The translations under genes and the position numbers were made by a program. The notes under the pieces were generated by a model. That model did not search any database and was not told the origin of the DNA. It saw only the letters and a program-made list of their open reading frames with translations. Shown in pieces: positions 8,955 through 19,445 of a stretch of DNA of 64,000 nt. Source of the DNA: Candidatus Fredericiella danica (GTDB taxonomy: Bacteria; Chloroflexota; Anaerolineae; Caldilineales; Caldilineaceae); contig JADJPH010000019.1 of the NCBI GenBank assembly GCA_016713335.1, positions 55,796-119,795 on the forward strand, read 5' to 3'. Position 1 is the first letter of the stretch. Every line of letters begins with the position of its first letter.

Positions 8955-10857
8955 AGGGTATCTCCCCTACAAGCGTTGAGCCATTTCCTGGCGTGCTCTC
9001 CACGATCAGTGTCCCGCCAAGCGTTTCAAAGCGTTCTTGCATTCCAATCAACCCCAACCGTAGATCCTGGCCCAGCAAACTCATATCGAAGCCACGTCCA
9101 TCATCCTCAATCATTAGGATGACACGATCGTCCATCATGCGGAGAAGTACGCTCATGTTCTTCGCCCCTGCATGCTTCAATACATTTGTGGTTGACTCAC
9201 AGGCGACGCGGTACACGGCGGTCTCCACCGCAGACGGCAACCGTCTGTCACGATCGGTCACGGTGAATTGGACCCGTAGACGCTCTGAGGCGTTGATGCG
9301 ATCAAAATACGATGCAAGTGCGGGCACTACCCCAAGCCGATCCAGCGTGGCTGGTCGCAAGTCCATGGCCAGCCGGTGAAGATCTTCCATTACCTCGTCG
9401 TTGATGGTTTGCAACTCGGCCACACCCGCCAGAATCGCGCTGGGGTCATCGGCATGCCGCTGCAACTGACCCAGACACAAACGCATTGAGGTAAGCGCCT
9501 GACCTGCCTGGTCGTGCAACTCTCGCGCGATCTTGCGGCGTTCTTCTTCTTGAACTTCCACCAGCCGTCTGGAAAGCGCCTGCATGCGCTCACGATCGGC
9601 AGCGATTTGTTCGAATTGCAATGCATTTCGAATGCTGCCACTGGCGATGTTCATAATGATTTCGATTACCTGTAACCTATCGGCGTCCAGGGTTTCGGCT
9701 GAGGAGTACTGCAATAGACAGACGCCCAAAAACTTCTCGTCTGCGCGCAACGGAGTGAGTACCCATCGCGATGAGACGTCCATGGCCGGAAGCTCCCATC
9801 GTCCGGCCCAGAAAACGTCATTCACAATCACACTCCTGGAGCCGGCCAACAGAGGCTTCAGGTCTCTGCAATCGACCAACTCAATGGCTTTCGTAGGTAG
9901 GGATGATGTGCGATCCACGTTACCATCGCTGCCTGCCATGACCCTCATGACCAGGTTGTCGTCCGCATCGAGCATCGCAATGCACCCATGCTCATAGGGG
10001 ACCAACCGGTGAAGATACTGCAGCAACACCTCCAGGACAGCTTGCACCTGCAGCGTCTGTGCGAGCGCGTGGCTTGCTTCTGCCAATGTCTCTGCCGTGG
10101 CGCGTGCTTTGCGATCAATCCGTCCGAGAGCCTCCAATTGGCGCGCATGCAGTTCCAATTGTGCTTCCAGGTTTTTGCGTTCGGTGGTGTCATTCTTGAT
10201 GGCAATGAAGTGGGTGATTTCACCCTGCCTGTTCTTGACGGGCGCAACCGTCTGTTCCTCTACATACAGCGTCCCATCTTTGCGGCGACGCGTGAGTTCA
10301 CCCTGGTAGACCTGACCCGCATAGATTGTCTGAAAGAATTTCTCGTTGACAGCGTCGTCGGCGGCCGGTGTACCCAAAAGTTCTCTCAGTCCCTGCCCAA
10401 CAGCTTCGACGCAGGCGTATCCTGTGATTTTGGTGAAGGCGGGATTCACCCATTCAATCACACCATCTCGGTCCGTGATCGCAATGCCATGCCCGGCTGC
10501 ATGGAGACCCGCCAATTGGACGCGCATCCGCTCATGCTGGCTTTGGGCCCGCCGCATCTCATGTGACGCGTACCCCATCCAGTACAACCAATAAATGAAT
10601 GCGACGAAGCCGCCCATCAACAGCGCATCGACGAGGGCATCGACACGTGGATCCGCAGCGAGGAATTGCGGCAACCACAGCATGATGGCCAATTCCCCGG
10701 CAAACACCGCAACCGCCGCAATGATCGACAGAAGCACTGGCGAAGGAAAGCGCAGTTCGCCGAGCTGTTCGCTCGGATCATCGGCGCACTCGTATCGAAA
10801 CACGCCGTCGCTGCGAGTCCGCCGCGTGCGGTTGGGGAGTGGAATCCCGTGGTTCAT
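8926..10857 (-). CDS. Membrane sensor histidine kinase, TM-PAS-GAF-HisKA_3-HATPase
   Basis: The product has 643 residues. Two hydrophobic segments near residues 41-66 and 77-96 anchor it in the membrane. A PAS domain follows (GHGIAITDRDGVIEWVNPAF), then a GAF-like domain around residues 240-390. The HisKA_3 phospho-acceptor is in RKIARELHDQAGQALTS, and the HATPase domain ends with DDGRGFD and GLIGMQERF. This is the NarX/LiaS/DegS-type architecture, matching the NarL-type regulator encoded downstream. A promoter-like element lies about 55 bases upstream. The stimulus is unknown. Confidence 0.92.
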   Translation of the reverse strand: MNHGIPLPNRTRRTRSDGVFRYECADDPSEQLGELRFPSPVLLSIIAAVAVFAGELAIMLWLPQFLAADPRVDALVDALLMGGFVAFIYWLYWMGYASHEMRRAQSQHERMRVQLAGLHAAGHGIAITDRDGVIEWVNPAFTKITGYACVEAVGQGLRELLGTPAADDAVNEKFFQTIYAGQVYQGELTRRRKDGTLYVEEQTVAPVKNRQGEITHFIAIKNDTTERKNLEAQLELHARQLEALGRIDRKARATAETLAEASHALAQTLQVQAVLEVLLQYLHRLVPYEHGCIAMLDADDNLVMRVMAGSDGNVDRTSSLPTKAIELVDCRDLKPLLAGSRSVIVNDVFWAGRWELPAMDVSSRWVLTPLRADEKFLGVCLLQYSSAETLDADRLQVIEIIMNIASGSIRNALQFEQIAADRERMQALSRRLVEVQEEERRKIARELHDQAGQALTSMRLCLGQLQRHADDPSAILAGVAELQTINDEVMEDLHRLAMDLRPATLDRLGVVPALASYFDRINASERLRVQFTVTDRDRRLPSAVETAVYRVACESTTNVLKHAGAKNMSVLLRMMDDRVILMIEDDGRGFDMSLLGQDLRLGLIGMQERFETLGGTLIVESTPGNGSTLVGEIPCDMSNPDRR

Positions 10858-10910
10858 TCGGTTTCCCGCTTAGGCAAAGGGAACACGCGCCTTAAATGTA
10901 ATGTAAGGTA

Positions 10911-10939
10911 AACATACCACTACCGTGCACGAATTTCAA
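10911..10939 (-). promoter_or_regulatory. Sigma70-type promoter for the kinase/regulator operon
   Basis: On the minus strand TTGAAA (10939-10934) and TATGTT (10916-10911) are separated by exactly 17 bases. The predicted start would lie near 10904, about 47 bases upstream of the kinase ATG at 10857. The elements are seen directly; the promoter activity is inferred. Confidence 0.55.
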
Positions 10940-10988
10940 GATATCTTTGCACTAATCTGGGTGAGGAATCTACGTCGTGTGAAGGATC

Positions 10989-11207
10989 TCAGGTCGATTC
11001 GACAAGCACTTTGACAGCAACTTCGTTCGATCCGGTTGCAGTCAGCACTTCAATGTGGGCGACGGCGGTCGCTGGACTCTGCTTTGCATCGCCAGCACCA
11101 TTCGGTCCGTCAAACCAGATAGTCTCGTCGGAGCGCCACGGGATCGGGTGTTCCAGGCAATAGATCGAATCAGAATCGCCGGCGAAGGCGACGGCCAGAT
11201 CGTACAT
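10989..11207 (-). CDS. Hypothetical small protein
   Basis: This 72-residue frame starts at an ATG and follows the next upstream minus-strand frame by 10 bases, so the two probably form a small operon. The sequence is acidic and low in basic residues, ends in an alternating hydrophobic strand (EVAVKVLVEST), and contains no cysteine pair, signal peptide or membrane segment that I recognise. I do not recognise the family. Its closeness to the EAD1 gene at 11787, which diverges from it, might link it to that system, but this is only positional. Confidence 0.5.
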   Translation of the reverse strand: MYDLAVAFAGDSDSIYCLEHPIPWRSDETIWFDGPNGAGDAKQSPATAVAHIEVLTATGSNEVAVKVLVEST

Positions 11208-11217
11208 AGGTGAACTC

Positions 11218-11496
11218 TCAGTTGGGGTGAACAGAAATGCGGCGGGTGATCAACTCGACATGCAGTTTGTGCGCAGCGGCCTTTACGGGTGTTGCGTCGA
11301 ATTTGGCCTTGACGATGCTCTGCCAATCCGGGCGAAGATTGCCACTTTCGTCAAAAGCCTCGGGACAATGGGTGCGCAGGTTCTGCACAAAGGTCATGGC
11401 TGCCGCCACCAAAGGACCAATCCCTTCGGCAAGCGCCCCGATGCCCCGCAGATACATTGTGAGCACGGCGATCAGGGGCGACGGTTCTGGGTTCAC
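11218..11496 (-). CDS. Hypothetical protein
   Basis: This 92-residue frame starts with GTG and has a good upstream ribosome site (AGAGGAGAA). The N-terminal half is hydrophobic and may form one or two short helices (LIAVLTMYLRGIGALAEG, LVAAAMTFV). The C-terminal half is basic. It precedes the 72-residue protein by 10 bases and is probably co-transcribed with it. No family is recognised. The good ribosome site and tight spacing are the main reasons to regard it as real. Confidence 0.55.
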   Translation of the reverse strand: MNPEPSPLIAVLTMYLRGIGALAEGIGPLVAAAMTFVQNLRTHCPEAFDESGNLRPDWQSIVKAKFDATPVKAAAHKLHVELITRRISVHPN

Positions 11497-11724
11497 TCTG
11501 TATTCTCCTCTGCTTCAAGCGCAGCCATAGTTCCGGGATCATCAAAGCCGTAGCGATGCTGTTGTTCTGGCTGCAAGCAACAGCTTAGCACAGATGTGCG
11601 GAGTCGCATAATGCACCTATAGCGACTGCCACTCCCCTGAACGTTCCAAAGCAGGTATTGTTTGATGAGCATAGTTTGTCTGTCCCGGCTGACATGGTGC
11701 AGCAACGGCGGAGTCAACTTCTTC

Positions 11725-11760
11725 ATTGACAATTGACTGTTCACCATTGACAATTGACTA
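11725..11760. repeat. Direct repeat of a 14-base spacer motif
   Basis: ATTGACAATTGACT occurs at 11725-11738 and again at 11746-11759, separated by 7 bases. The unit contains the palindrome CAATTG. It lies in the roughly 290-base gap between the small minus-strand gene and the EAD1 gene, where no other convincing gene is seen. It resembles the short tandem repeats found in other spacers of this window. Confidence 0.6.
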
Positions 11761-11786
11761 CAAGATCCGAATGAAGGACGACCCTT

Positions 11787-12919
11787 ATGCCCGTTGACCT
11801 CTATCATCTGACGCCGGAACAGTTCAAAAAATTACAGGGTGCACTCGTCGCCGCATTTCCCCGGCGCATCGACCTTTCGCTGCTGGTGCGTTACGCGCTC
11901 GACATGAACCTGGAGGAGATCGCTGCAGGCGAAACAACCACGCTGACCGTCTTTGAGGTGCTCAACTGGGCAGTGGCCAAAGGCCGCATGATGGATCTGC
12001 TCACCTGTGCCCAGCGCGAAACCCGCGCAATCCCGAGTTACAGGGTTGCCTTGCGGCTTTCGGCCTGGCGGGGCCGGCCGGTCAACCTCCTGCCCTCGGC
12101 GCCCCTGGACCGGGAAGGAGCGGTGTGCTGGTCGACCTTTCGCACGACCAGGCCGAGTGGGACTACGGCGCCCCTTCGATCTTCCGTGTTGCCAGCGGCG
12201 CACTGGATGCATTCCTCAGTGCCCACCTGGATCTGTCAAGCTTTGAAATGAAGGAAATCCGAGACCGTAGGCAACTGAACGCCACGGAAATGAAGGCGTG
12301 GCAAGGGCTGGTGCTCGGTATCCCAAGTCATGTCCGCATGGAAGACGCCACGCGCTACGACATTGTGCAATGGGTGCGCAGCGGTGGGCGGCTTGTCCTG
12401 TTGGGTTTTGAATTGGGTGAACGGCATCATGAGACAAATCTCAATGCACTGGCTGACGCTTTTGGCCTGCGCTTTAACTCCGATATTGTCGCACCGCGCA
12501 GTTGGACGGGGACAGGAAAACCGTATGACGAGCCAATCGAGTTCACGGGGATCCAGTCTGCGCATCCGGTGATGGCCGGCGTCCAGAATCTCCGCCTCTG
12601 GAATCTCTGCACGTTGACGCCGGAACCCGGCGCCGATCTCGTCCTCGCGTTAGGGGAGAACGGCATCGCGTCACTACAACGGCAGGGCGTCAACTATACA
12701 AGCAAGGGCTGGTTGCGCGGCGGCAAGCAGGTCTTTAGCACCAACTATGGGGTTGGCTGGGTCCCGGTGATTGCCGAGGCGCCGCACGGGCTGACTGGAC
12801 AAGGCAGGGTTCTGGCGATCGGTACCTGGGTGCTCTTCCAACAGAACCCCACGCAACCGCCAGGCTTCGACACCGCTCGCTTTCTTGCAAACCTGTTGGC
12901 TTGGTGCGCTGCTCAATAG
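11787..12919 (+). CDS. EAD1 domain fused to a DUF4350/GATase-like domain, one frameshift
   Basis: The first about 80 residues, from DLYHLTPEQFKKLQGAL to the WAVAKGRM segment, match the pattern of effector-associated domain 1: an (L)xxxQxxxLxxAL start, an FPxxxxL helix, the LEEIA turn and a final FEVLNWA helix. After a Pro/Gly-rich linker the frame changes at about 12040-12120, and the downstream frame continues to 12919. The C-terminal part has alternating strands such as GVLVDLSHDQAEWD and GGRLVLLGFELG, reminiscent of the DUF4350/glutamine-amidotransferase-like fold. EADs act as adaptors that pair conflict-system effectors with their activators. A full product of about 375 residues with one indel is inferred. 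Confidence 0.65.
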
Positions 12920-13260
12920 GTTCCCGAAGAGCACTATGTCGCGGTCGCTTCGCACCCCATCCCACAGCCGGAATTCCATAGTCGTCGTACCCAGAGCGTG
13001 TGCAGGCGGGTGTTGACCACCACAATTTCCAGCGGTTTCTATTCATGATTGATGCGCCTCGTCAAAGCGTCCTCTTGTTGCCCCGATAGTGGGTCTGTTA
13101 GTTAAATTGTCGGATGAAGTGGTCAAGTAAATCATATACAATTACGGTAACCTGCCGCTTTGCGGTGCCGGTCGGTTTCCCTTGCCTGGCCCTTGTCAAC
13201 ACAGAACAACTTGGGTCAATCGCATCGGTGACAATTCTAAGCGATTTCTTCGAGGTTAGC
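12920..13260. other. Intergenic region without a recognisable gene
   Basis: No frame in these 341 bases resembles a protein family on either strand. The hybrid-kinase frame is technically open from 13114, but the extra N-terminus (SYTITVTCRFAVPVGFPC and onward) has no domain character. The ATG at 13261 leads directly into coiled coil and PAS. An AT-rich patch around 13120-13145 could hold a promoter, but no clear pair of elements was found. Confidence 0.5.
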
Positions 13261-16200
13261 ATGAGTAAGGAATTTACGACGCAGCGACACCGAGTCGCAG
13301 ACGCACTGAACCAGAGCGAAGCGCGCTATCGGGCCATCGTCGAGGATCAACCAGATTTGATTTGCCGCTGGAAGCCTAACCGCATCCTCACCTTCGTCAA
13401 TCCCGCTTTCTGCCGGTACTTTGGCCGCATGCCAGACGAACTGATTGGCCTGGATCAGTTGGAGTTATATAGCCCGGCATCGCGTGGAATGCAAGCGGAA
13501 ATCCTGGCTGCCCTTGTTACGCGGCTGCGCCCGGAGTCTCCCTTGTCGACGGGCAGGCAAGCAGTCGTCGATGCCGACGGCGTTCCCAGGTGGCGCGACT
13601 GGAACGACCGGGGACTATTCGACGCGTCTGGCCAGCTGATCGAGATTCAATCGGTCGGACGTGATGTCACCGAGGAAATGAAGATGCAGCAGGCACTGCG
13701 CATCAGCGAAGCCCGGTTGGCCGAAGCCCAACGTATTGCGCATGTTGGCAGTTGGGAACACGATCTCATCACTGGTTCATTTCATTGTACGGACGAAATG
13801 CACCGGATATTTGCGTTCCCACCCGAAACAAATATCACCGCGAATGCCGTCTTGAGAGGTGTCCATCCTGCCGATCTCGCCAACGTCGTTGCAGCGATAA
13901 CGCAGGAGGCAAAGGGCCAACTAGAGTTCCGCATCGTTTTGCCCGATGGCGCCGTTCGTCATCTGCAAATGCAACATGAGACGGATTTTGACGATGCGGG
14001 CAACGCAGCCCTCATGGCCGGCGTTGTTCAGGACATCACCGATCGCAAGACCATGGAGTTGGTGCTGGATCATGAACGCCGTCTGCTGCGTACCTTGATC
14101 GACACCGTGCCCGATACCTTGTTTGTAAAGGATAGTGATGGCCGCTTTGTAATGGTGAATCAAGCGCTGCTAGATCTGATGCAGGTGAATACACAGGAGG
14201 AGATCCTCGGTAGGACCGATTGGGATATCCATCCAGGGGTTATGGCAGACCAGTATCGGCAGGACGAGATTCGCGTCGTTGAAACCGGCGACAAAGTGAT
14301 CGCACATGAGGAGGCAATCATTGATAGTCGTACAGGGCGTAACCTCTGGTACTCGACCACCAAGGTTCCGTGGCGCGATGCAGACGGCGAGATCATTGGG
14401 ATTGTGGGGGTCGGCCACGACATAACGCAACAGAAACGCATTCAGGATGCCCTCGAGCACCGGGAACGCCTGCTGCGGGCGGTCGCTGAGGCGCTGTCTT
14501 TATTGTTGATGACACAGCGGCAGCAAGGATCTATCGATGCTGCGCTGGCGATTCTGGGCCAGGCGATCGGAGTGGATCGTATCTACATATTCGAAAATCA
14601 CGATGATCCGATTACCGGCGAACATCTGACAAGCCAGCGGCTTGAATGGTGCGCACCAGGAGTTACGCCGGAAATCGACAACCCGTTGCTGCAGAATATG
14701 CCGTATGCCGCATTCTCGGATCGCTGGTACCCAATCCTGTCTCAAAACGGCACGCTCAAAGGTCCCGTGAGCGACTTTCCGGAATCAGAACGTGCCCTGC
14801 TCGAACCACAAGGAATTCGATCGCTCCTGATTATTCCGATTCAGGTGGACGGCGCCTTCTGGGGAATCATGGGATTCGATGACTGCCACACTGAGCGCAA
14901 CTGGACAGCCAGTGAGGAAAGCATTTTGGCGGCTGCCGGCGCCAGCATTGCCAACGCCTACGTGCACCGCCGGACGGAGGAAGCCCTGATGCAGTCGCGC
15001 CAGGAATTGGCTGCTGCCAACCGCCAACTAGCTGAACTGCTGACGCGTGCGGAACGGCTGGCGGAAGAGGCTCAGGCAGCCAGCCTCGCGAAAAGCGAAT
15101 TTCTTTCCGTCATGAGCCACGAGATTCGAACTCCGCTCAATGGGGTCATTGGCATGACCGGCATGCTGCTCGACACGCCGATGAGTGCGGAGCAGCGCCA
15201 TTTCGCAGAAATCGCCCGGTTTAGCGGTGAGACGCTACTCACTTTGATCAACGATATCCTCGACTTCTCCAAAATCGAAGCGCACAAGCTGGAATTGGAG
15301 CACCTACAGTTCGAATTACGCACCGCATTGGAAGATGCAGTGGCGATCCTTGCCGTGCGTGCCCAGGACAAGGAGCTAAACCTGATCTGTCTTGTCGATC
15401 CAGGCGTGCCGACCTACGTCATCGGTGACCCAGGGCGGCTTCGCCAGATTGTCATTAACCTGGCCAGCAATGCTGTGAAATTTACCGACCATGGCGAGGT
15501 GCTCGTCAAAGCGAGGGTTGAAGTTGAGGCGCCTGCGCAAATCACGCTGCGTATTGAAGTGACTGACACGGGGATCGGGATCCCCGCCGCATACCAGGCC
15601 GATCTGTTCACACGATTCAGCCAGGCCGACAGTTCGACAACCCGCAAGTACGGCGGCACCGGACTTGGACTGGCGATCTCCAAGCAACTTGCCGAACTGA
15701 TGGGCGGTCAAATCGGCGTTCACAGTGAAGTAGGGAAAGGTTCGGCGTTTTGGTTTACGGTCGTGCTTGAGAAAGCGACCGAAATCGGTGATGAACCCCC
15801 TACGCTGGACTTGACCGGGTTCGCACCCTCATCATCGATGACGTTGCCACCAACCGCCTCCTGTGCGTAACCTGCTTGCCACCTGGAACGGCGCCTGCGC
15901 CGAGACGGACTCTGCCGCTGCCGCATTGGTTCTACTTGACTCAGCGGCGCGCGATGGCGCGCCATTTGATCTCGTGCTCATGGACATGCAAATGCCCGAC
16001 ATGGATGGGGTTGAACTGGCACGTATGATCAAAGGTGAGCCGGCTTTGGCGGCCACAAAATTGATCCTGGTGACGTCCCTCGGCTACCGCAGTGCAGACA
16101 ATCGCGATCACCACTTCGCCGCGCAACTCACCAAGCCGATCCGCAAGATCCAACTATATGAGCAACTGCAAATTGTCCTCGGGCGAGGCAGACCAGCGAT

Positions 16201-16622
16201 TGCACCAGAGGAAGTAATTCGGCCAGATGACGCACAAAAGCCACGCCGCCAGCCGCGCATTTTGCTCGCTGAGGACAACGTCGTGAATCAGACGGTTGCG
16301 CGCGATGCTGAAAAAACTTGGCTACAGTGCGGATGCAGTGGCCAATGGGAGCGAAGCCGTGAAGGCGCTGAGCGAGATACCCTACCAGCTTGTGTTGATG
16401 GACTGCGAAATGCCGGAATTGGATGGCTTTCAGGCAACTGCGCGGATCCGCGCTGCAAGTGCAGGGGTATTGAACCCAGGGGTGGTTGTCATTGCGATGA
16501 CCGCCCATGCAATGCAAGGCGATCGTGAGCGTTGCATCGAAGCCGGAATGAACGATTATCTTGCAAAACCGATTCAGTCAGCCGCGCTGAAAGCAATGCT
16601 ACAGGAGTGGCTGAATACCTAA
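13261..16622 (+). CDS. Hybrid histidine kinase, multi-PAS-GAF-HisKA-HATPase-REC-REC, three frameshifts
   Basis: The kinase part runs in one frame to 15870. It contains a PAS domain (RYRAIVEDQPDLICRWKP), further PAS/PAC repeats (RIAHVGSWEHD; LRTLIDTVPDTLFVKD), a GAF domain, the HisKA H-box (KSEFLSVMSHEIRTPLNG), the N-box (IVINLASNAVKFTD) and the G-boxes DTGIGIP and GGTGLGLAIS. Two receivers follow in other frames, with phospho-acceptors in LVLMDMQMPDMDG and LVLMDCEMPELDG. Single-base losses near 15820 and 15868 restore VRTLIIDDVATNRLLVRNLL, and another shift near 16293 restores the second receiver start. No transmembrane segment is evident, so it is probably cytoplasmic. Three breaks at domain-conserved positions suggest assembly indels rather than decay. 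Confidence 0.8.
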
Positions 16623-16640
16623 TTAGATTGTTATTCATGC

Positions 16641-16669
16641 TTGTTTCCCGCATTGGTCTGCTATATACT
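16641..16669 (+). promoter_or_regulatory. Sigma70-type promoter upstream of the subtilase
   Basis: TTGTTT at 16641-16646 and TATACT at 16664-16669 are separated by 17 bases. The predicted start near 16676 leaves a 5' leader of about 68 bases before the subtilase ATG at 16744, which has AGGAGA upstream. Elements are seen; activity is inferred. Confidence 0.6.
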
Positions 16670-16743
16670 TGCGTCCACGCTTGGTCCATGCTGCCCGAGC
16701 GCTCTCGAAACAGCCATCAACAAAACTCACAGGAGACACGTCC

Positions 16744-19373
16744 ATGAAACGCGTCCTAATCGTTGCCACGGTGCTGGCACTGACGCTCACACCTTTGCTT
16801 TCGGCGGGTGCTGCAGTGGCTGCGCCGATCCGGCAGGCGGAACCGCCGCCCACCCTCCATCTGAATGTCGGTGCTTTTAGTCCTGCCGCCGGGCAGACCC
16901 TTGCACTGCCACCCGGTCTCACCGTGGCCGCGCAAAACTCAAAATACTGGATCGTTCAATTCGGCGGCCCGATCCTTCAGGAGTGGCGTGCTGCCCTAGA
17001 AGCGGAGGGCGTAGAAGTCGTCGCCTACCTACCTGATTTCGCCTACAAGGTGCGGATGAACCAGGGGCAGGCGAAGAAGGTTGAAGATCTCCAGGACGTC
17101 GTCTTTGTGGGTCCCTTTGAACCGGCGTTTAAGCTTGCGCCGGATCTGGCGATGGGCGGGCCGGCGATCTATCGCGTGCGCGTCGAATCCGGCCGCGACT
17201 TCGGCCTGACCAACGCCGCCATCGCCACCTCCGGTGCGCAAATCATCAGCCGGGACGGCGATGCCTTGACGGTGCTCGCGGACGGCGCTCAGGTGCAGGC
17301 AATCGCCCAGGTGGCGGATGTCGCCTGGATCGAGAATTGGCTGCTGCGCGAAAAGCACAATGAGGTGGGCGGTGGCCAGATCATCGGCGGGGTGATCGCC
17401 AATAACAGTGGCTACAACGGCAGCTCACAGATTGCAGCCGTAGCCGACACCGGTTTCGGTGGGGGCGCGGTCAACAATGTGCACCCTGACATCCCACAGG
17501 CGCGCGTCGTTGCGATCCAGAATTTCCAGGGCGCCAGTTCGGGCGGCTGCTACACCGTGGTCGGTGATGGCGCCGTCGATGTGGACAGCGGGCACGGCAC
17601 CCACGTCGCCGGTTCGGTGTTGAGTGATGGCGGCGCCGGTGGTGAAGGGAAAGGCGTGGCGCCGGCCGCGCGTTTCGTTGGGCAAGCAGTGGAGGACTAT
17701 GTAGACTTCACCGGGGTCTGCGCCGTGCAGTATGCGGATGGCTATTACCTGTTGGGCATCCCCTGATGATTTGAATACACTCTTCCAGGCCGCATATTGC
17801 CAGGTGCACGCATCCACAGCAATTCCTGGGGCAGTGCCGCCGCGGGCGACTACACCCTGGATAGCAGTAATGCCGACAAGTTCATCTGGACCAACAAGGA
17901 CATGGTCATCACCTTCAGCGCCGGCAACGAGGGGATCGATGCCAACGCCGACGGCGTGATTGACAACGACTCCATTGGCAGCCCTGCAACGGCGAAAAAT
18001 GTGATCACGATCGGCGCCAGCGAGAATCAGCGCTCATCTTATACTCGTGTGACACTTCCCTGGGGTACACCAGCCGCGACACGACCTACCAGAGCGGTCA
18101 GACCTGCGGCAGCATGGGCGGCAACAACCTCTTGGGTACCTACGGCCAGCGTTGGGGGGCGGACTACCCTGCTGCGCCGATCGCAGGCGACGCGACCGCC
18201 GGCAACATGGAGCAACTGGCGGCATTCAGCAGTCGCGGACCAGCCGATGATAGCCGCATCAAGCCCGATGTGGTTGCGCCTGGCACCTGGATTCTCTCCA
18301 CTTACTCGGACTTCTATCAGGAAGGCTATGACGCCGGTCCAAACCCACGGAACAACACCTTCCAAATGGACGGGTGGGGCATCCCGTTCAACCAGCAGTA
18401 CAAGTACTTTGGCGGCACCTCGATGAGCAACCCGCTGGCAGGTGGTGCGGCAACGGTGGTGCGTGACTACTATTCCAAGGCCAAAGCCGTCAACGCCAGT
18501 TCAGCCCTGGTCAAAGCGACGCTCATCAACACCGCGGTCGACCTTGCTGATGAAAACAACGACGGCGCCAACGATAACGATTTTCCCATTCCCAATAGCC
18601 ACGAAGGCTGGGGCCGCATCAGTCTTGCCAATGCCGTTGACGGCTCCGTCAACTTCGTTGAGGGCGCCGGGCTCTCGACCAACGGTTCAGCCATCTACTC
18701 CGTAACCCCCACGGGCAGTGGGCCGCTGAAGATCACCGTCGTTTGGAGCGACTTCCAGTCCACTGAGACTGCGGCGATCAATCTGGTCAATGACCTCGAT
18801 GTGATCGTAACGGCCCCTGGCGGCGCAGTCTATCGCGGAAACGTCTTCTCCGGTGGTTGGGGCGCCGCCGGTGGCAGCGCGGACCGGCGCAATAACGTGG
18901 AGAATGTCTATATCCAGTCGCCTGCAGCAGGCGCCTGGTCGGTCGAGGTGCGCGGCTTCAATGTTCCCAGCGGGCCACAGCCCTTTGCCTTGGTGGTTGA
19001 CAACGGTTCGATCAGCGCAGCGCCCCCGCCGGCGACGGTGCAGGTGCACGTGGGCAACCTCGCCAGCAGCAAGACCCTGGGCAGCAGAAATTGGAGCGCC
19101 ACGGTGACTGTTACGGTGCACAACAGCAGCGAGGCTGCGGTCAGCGGCGCCACCGTCACCGGCACGTGGACAGGTGCAGCAACCGGCAGCACGAGTTGCA
19201 CCACCAACAGCAGTGGCGTCTGCTCGATGACCAAGAGCAACCTGAAGAACAACAGGACCAGCACTGTCTTCTCGGTGACCAACATCTCCGGTTCGAACCT
19301 GACCTATGTACCGGGCAGCAACCATGATGTGGATGGTGGCAGCAACGGCACGTCGATCACGATCACCCGGTAG
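16744..19373 (+). CDS. Secreted subtilisin-like (S8) serine protease, three frameshifts
   Basis: The ATG at 16744 follows AGGAGACACGTCC and encodes a typical signal peptide (MKRVLIVATVLALTLTPLL, cleavage near GAAVAA). Catalytic motifs are visible in order: Asp in AVADTGFGG, His in SGHGTHVAGSV, the oxyanion region IHSNSWG with FSAGNEG, and Ser in GGTSMSNPLAGGA. The C-terminus has a proprotein-convertase-like beta region and an Ig-like tail rich in Ser and Thr. Frames change near 17760 (extra C in CCCC), near 17797 (missing T) and near 18055. The triad is complete once joined, so an active extracellular protease is likely if the breaks are sequencing errors. A perfect terminator follows. Confidence 0.82.
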
Positions 19374-19408
19374 ATATTCTGCTCATCGCCGGATGGCAAA
19401 TCGAAATG

Positions 19409-19444
19409 AGCACGGGCGGCCAGGTTGTGGCCGCCCGTGCTTTT
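19409..19444 (+). terminator. Rho-independent terminator between convergent genes
   Basis: A perfect 14-base-pair stem (19409-19422 with 19428-19441) encloses a 5-base loop and ends in TTTT on the plus strand. It lies 36 bases after the subtilase stop and directly beyond the stop of the minus-strand EAD1 ATPase at 19446. It should end subtilase transcription and may also act on the opposing gene. Confidence 0.9.
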
Positions 19445-19445
19445 C

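Noticed and set aside
11493..11807. 104-codon minus-strand frame across the spacer before the EAD1 gene
   Set aside because: Its N-terminal part is a translation of the ATTGACAATTGACT repeats and the rest has no protein-like pattern.
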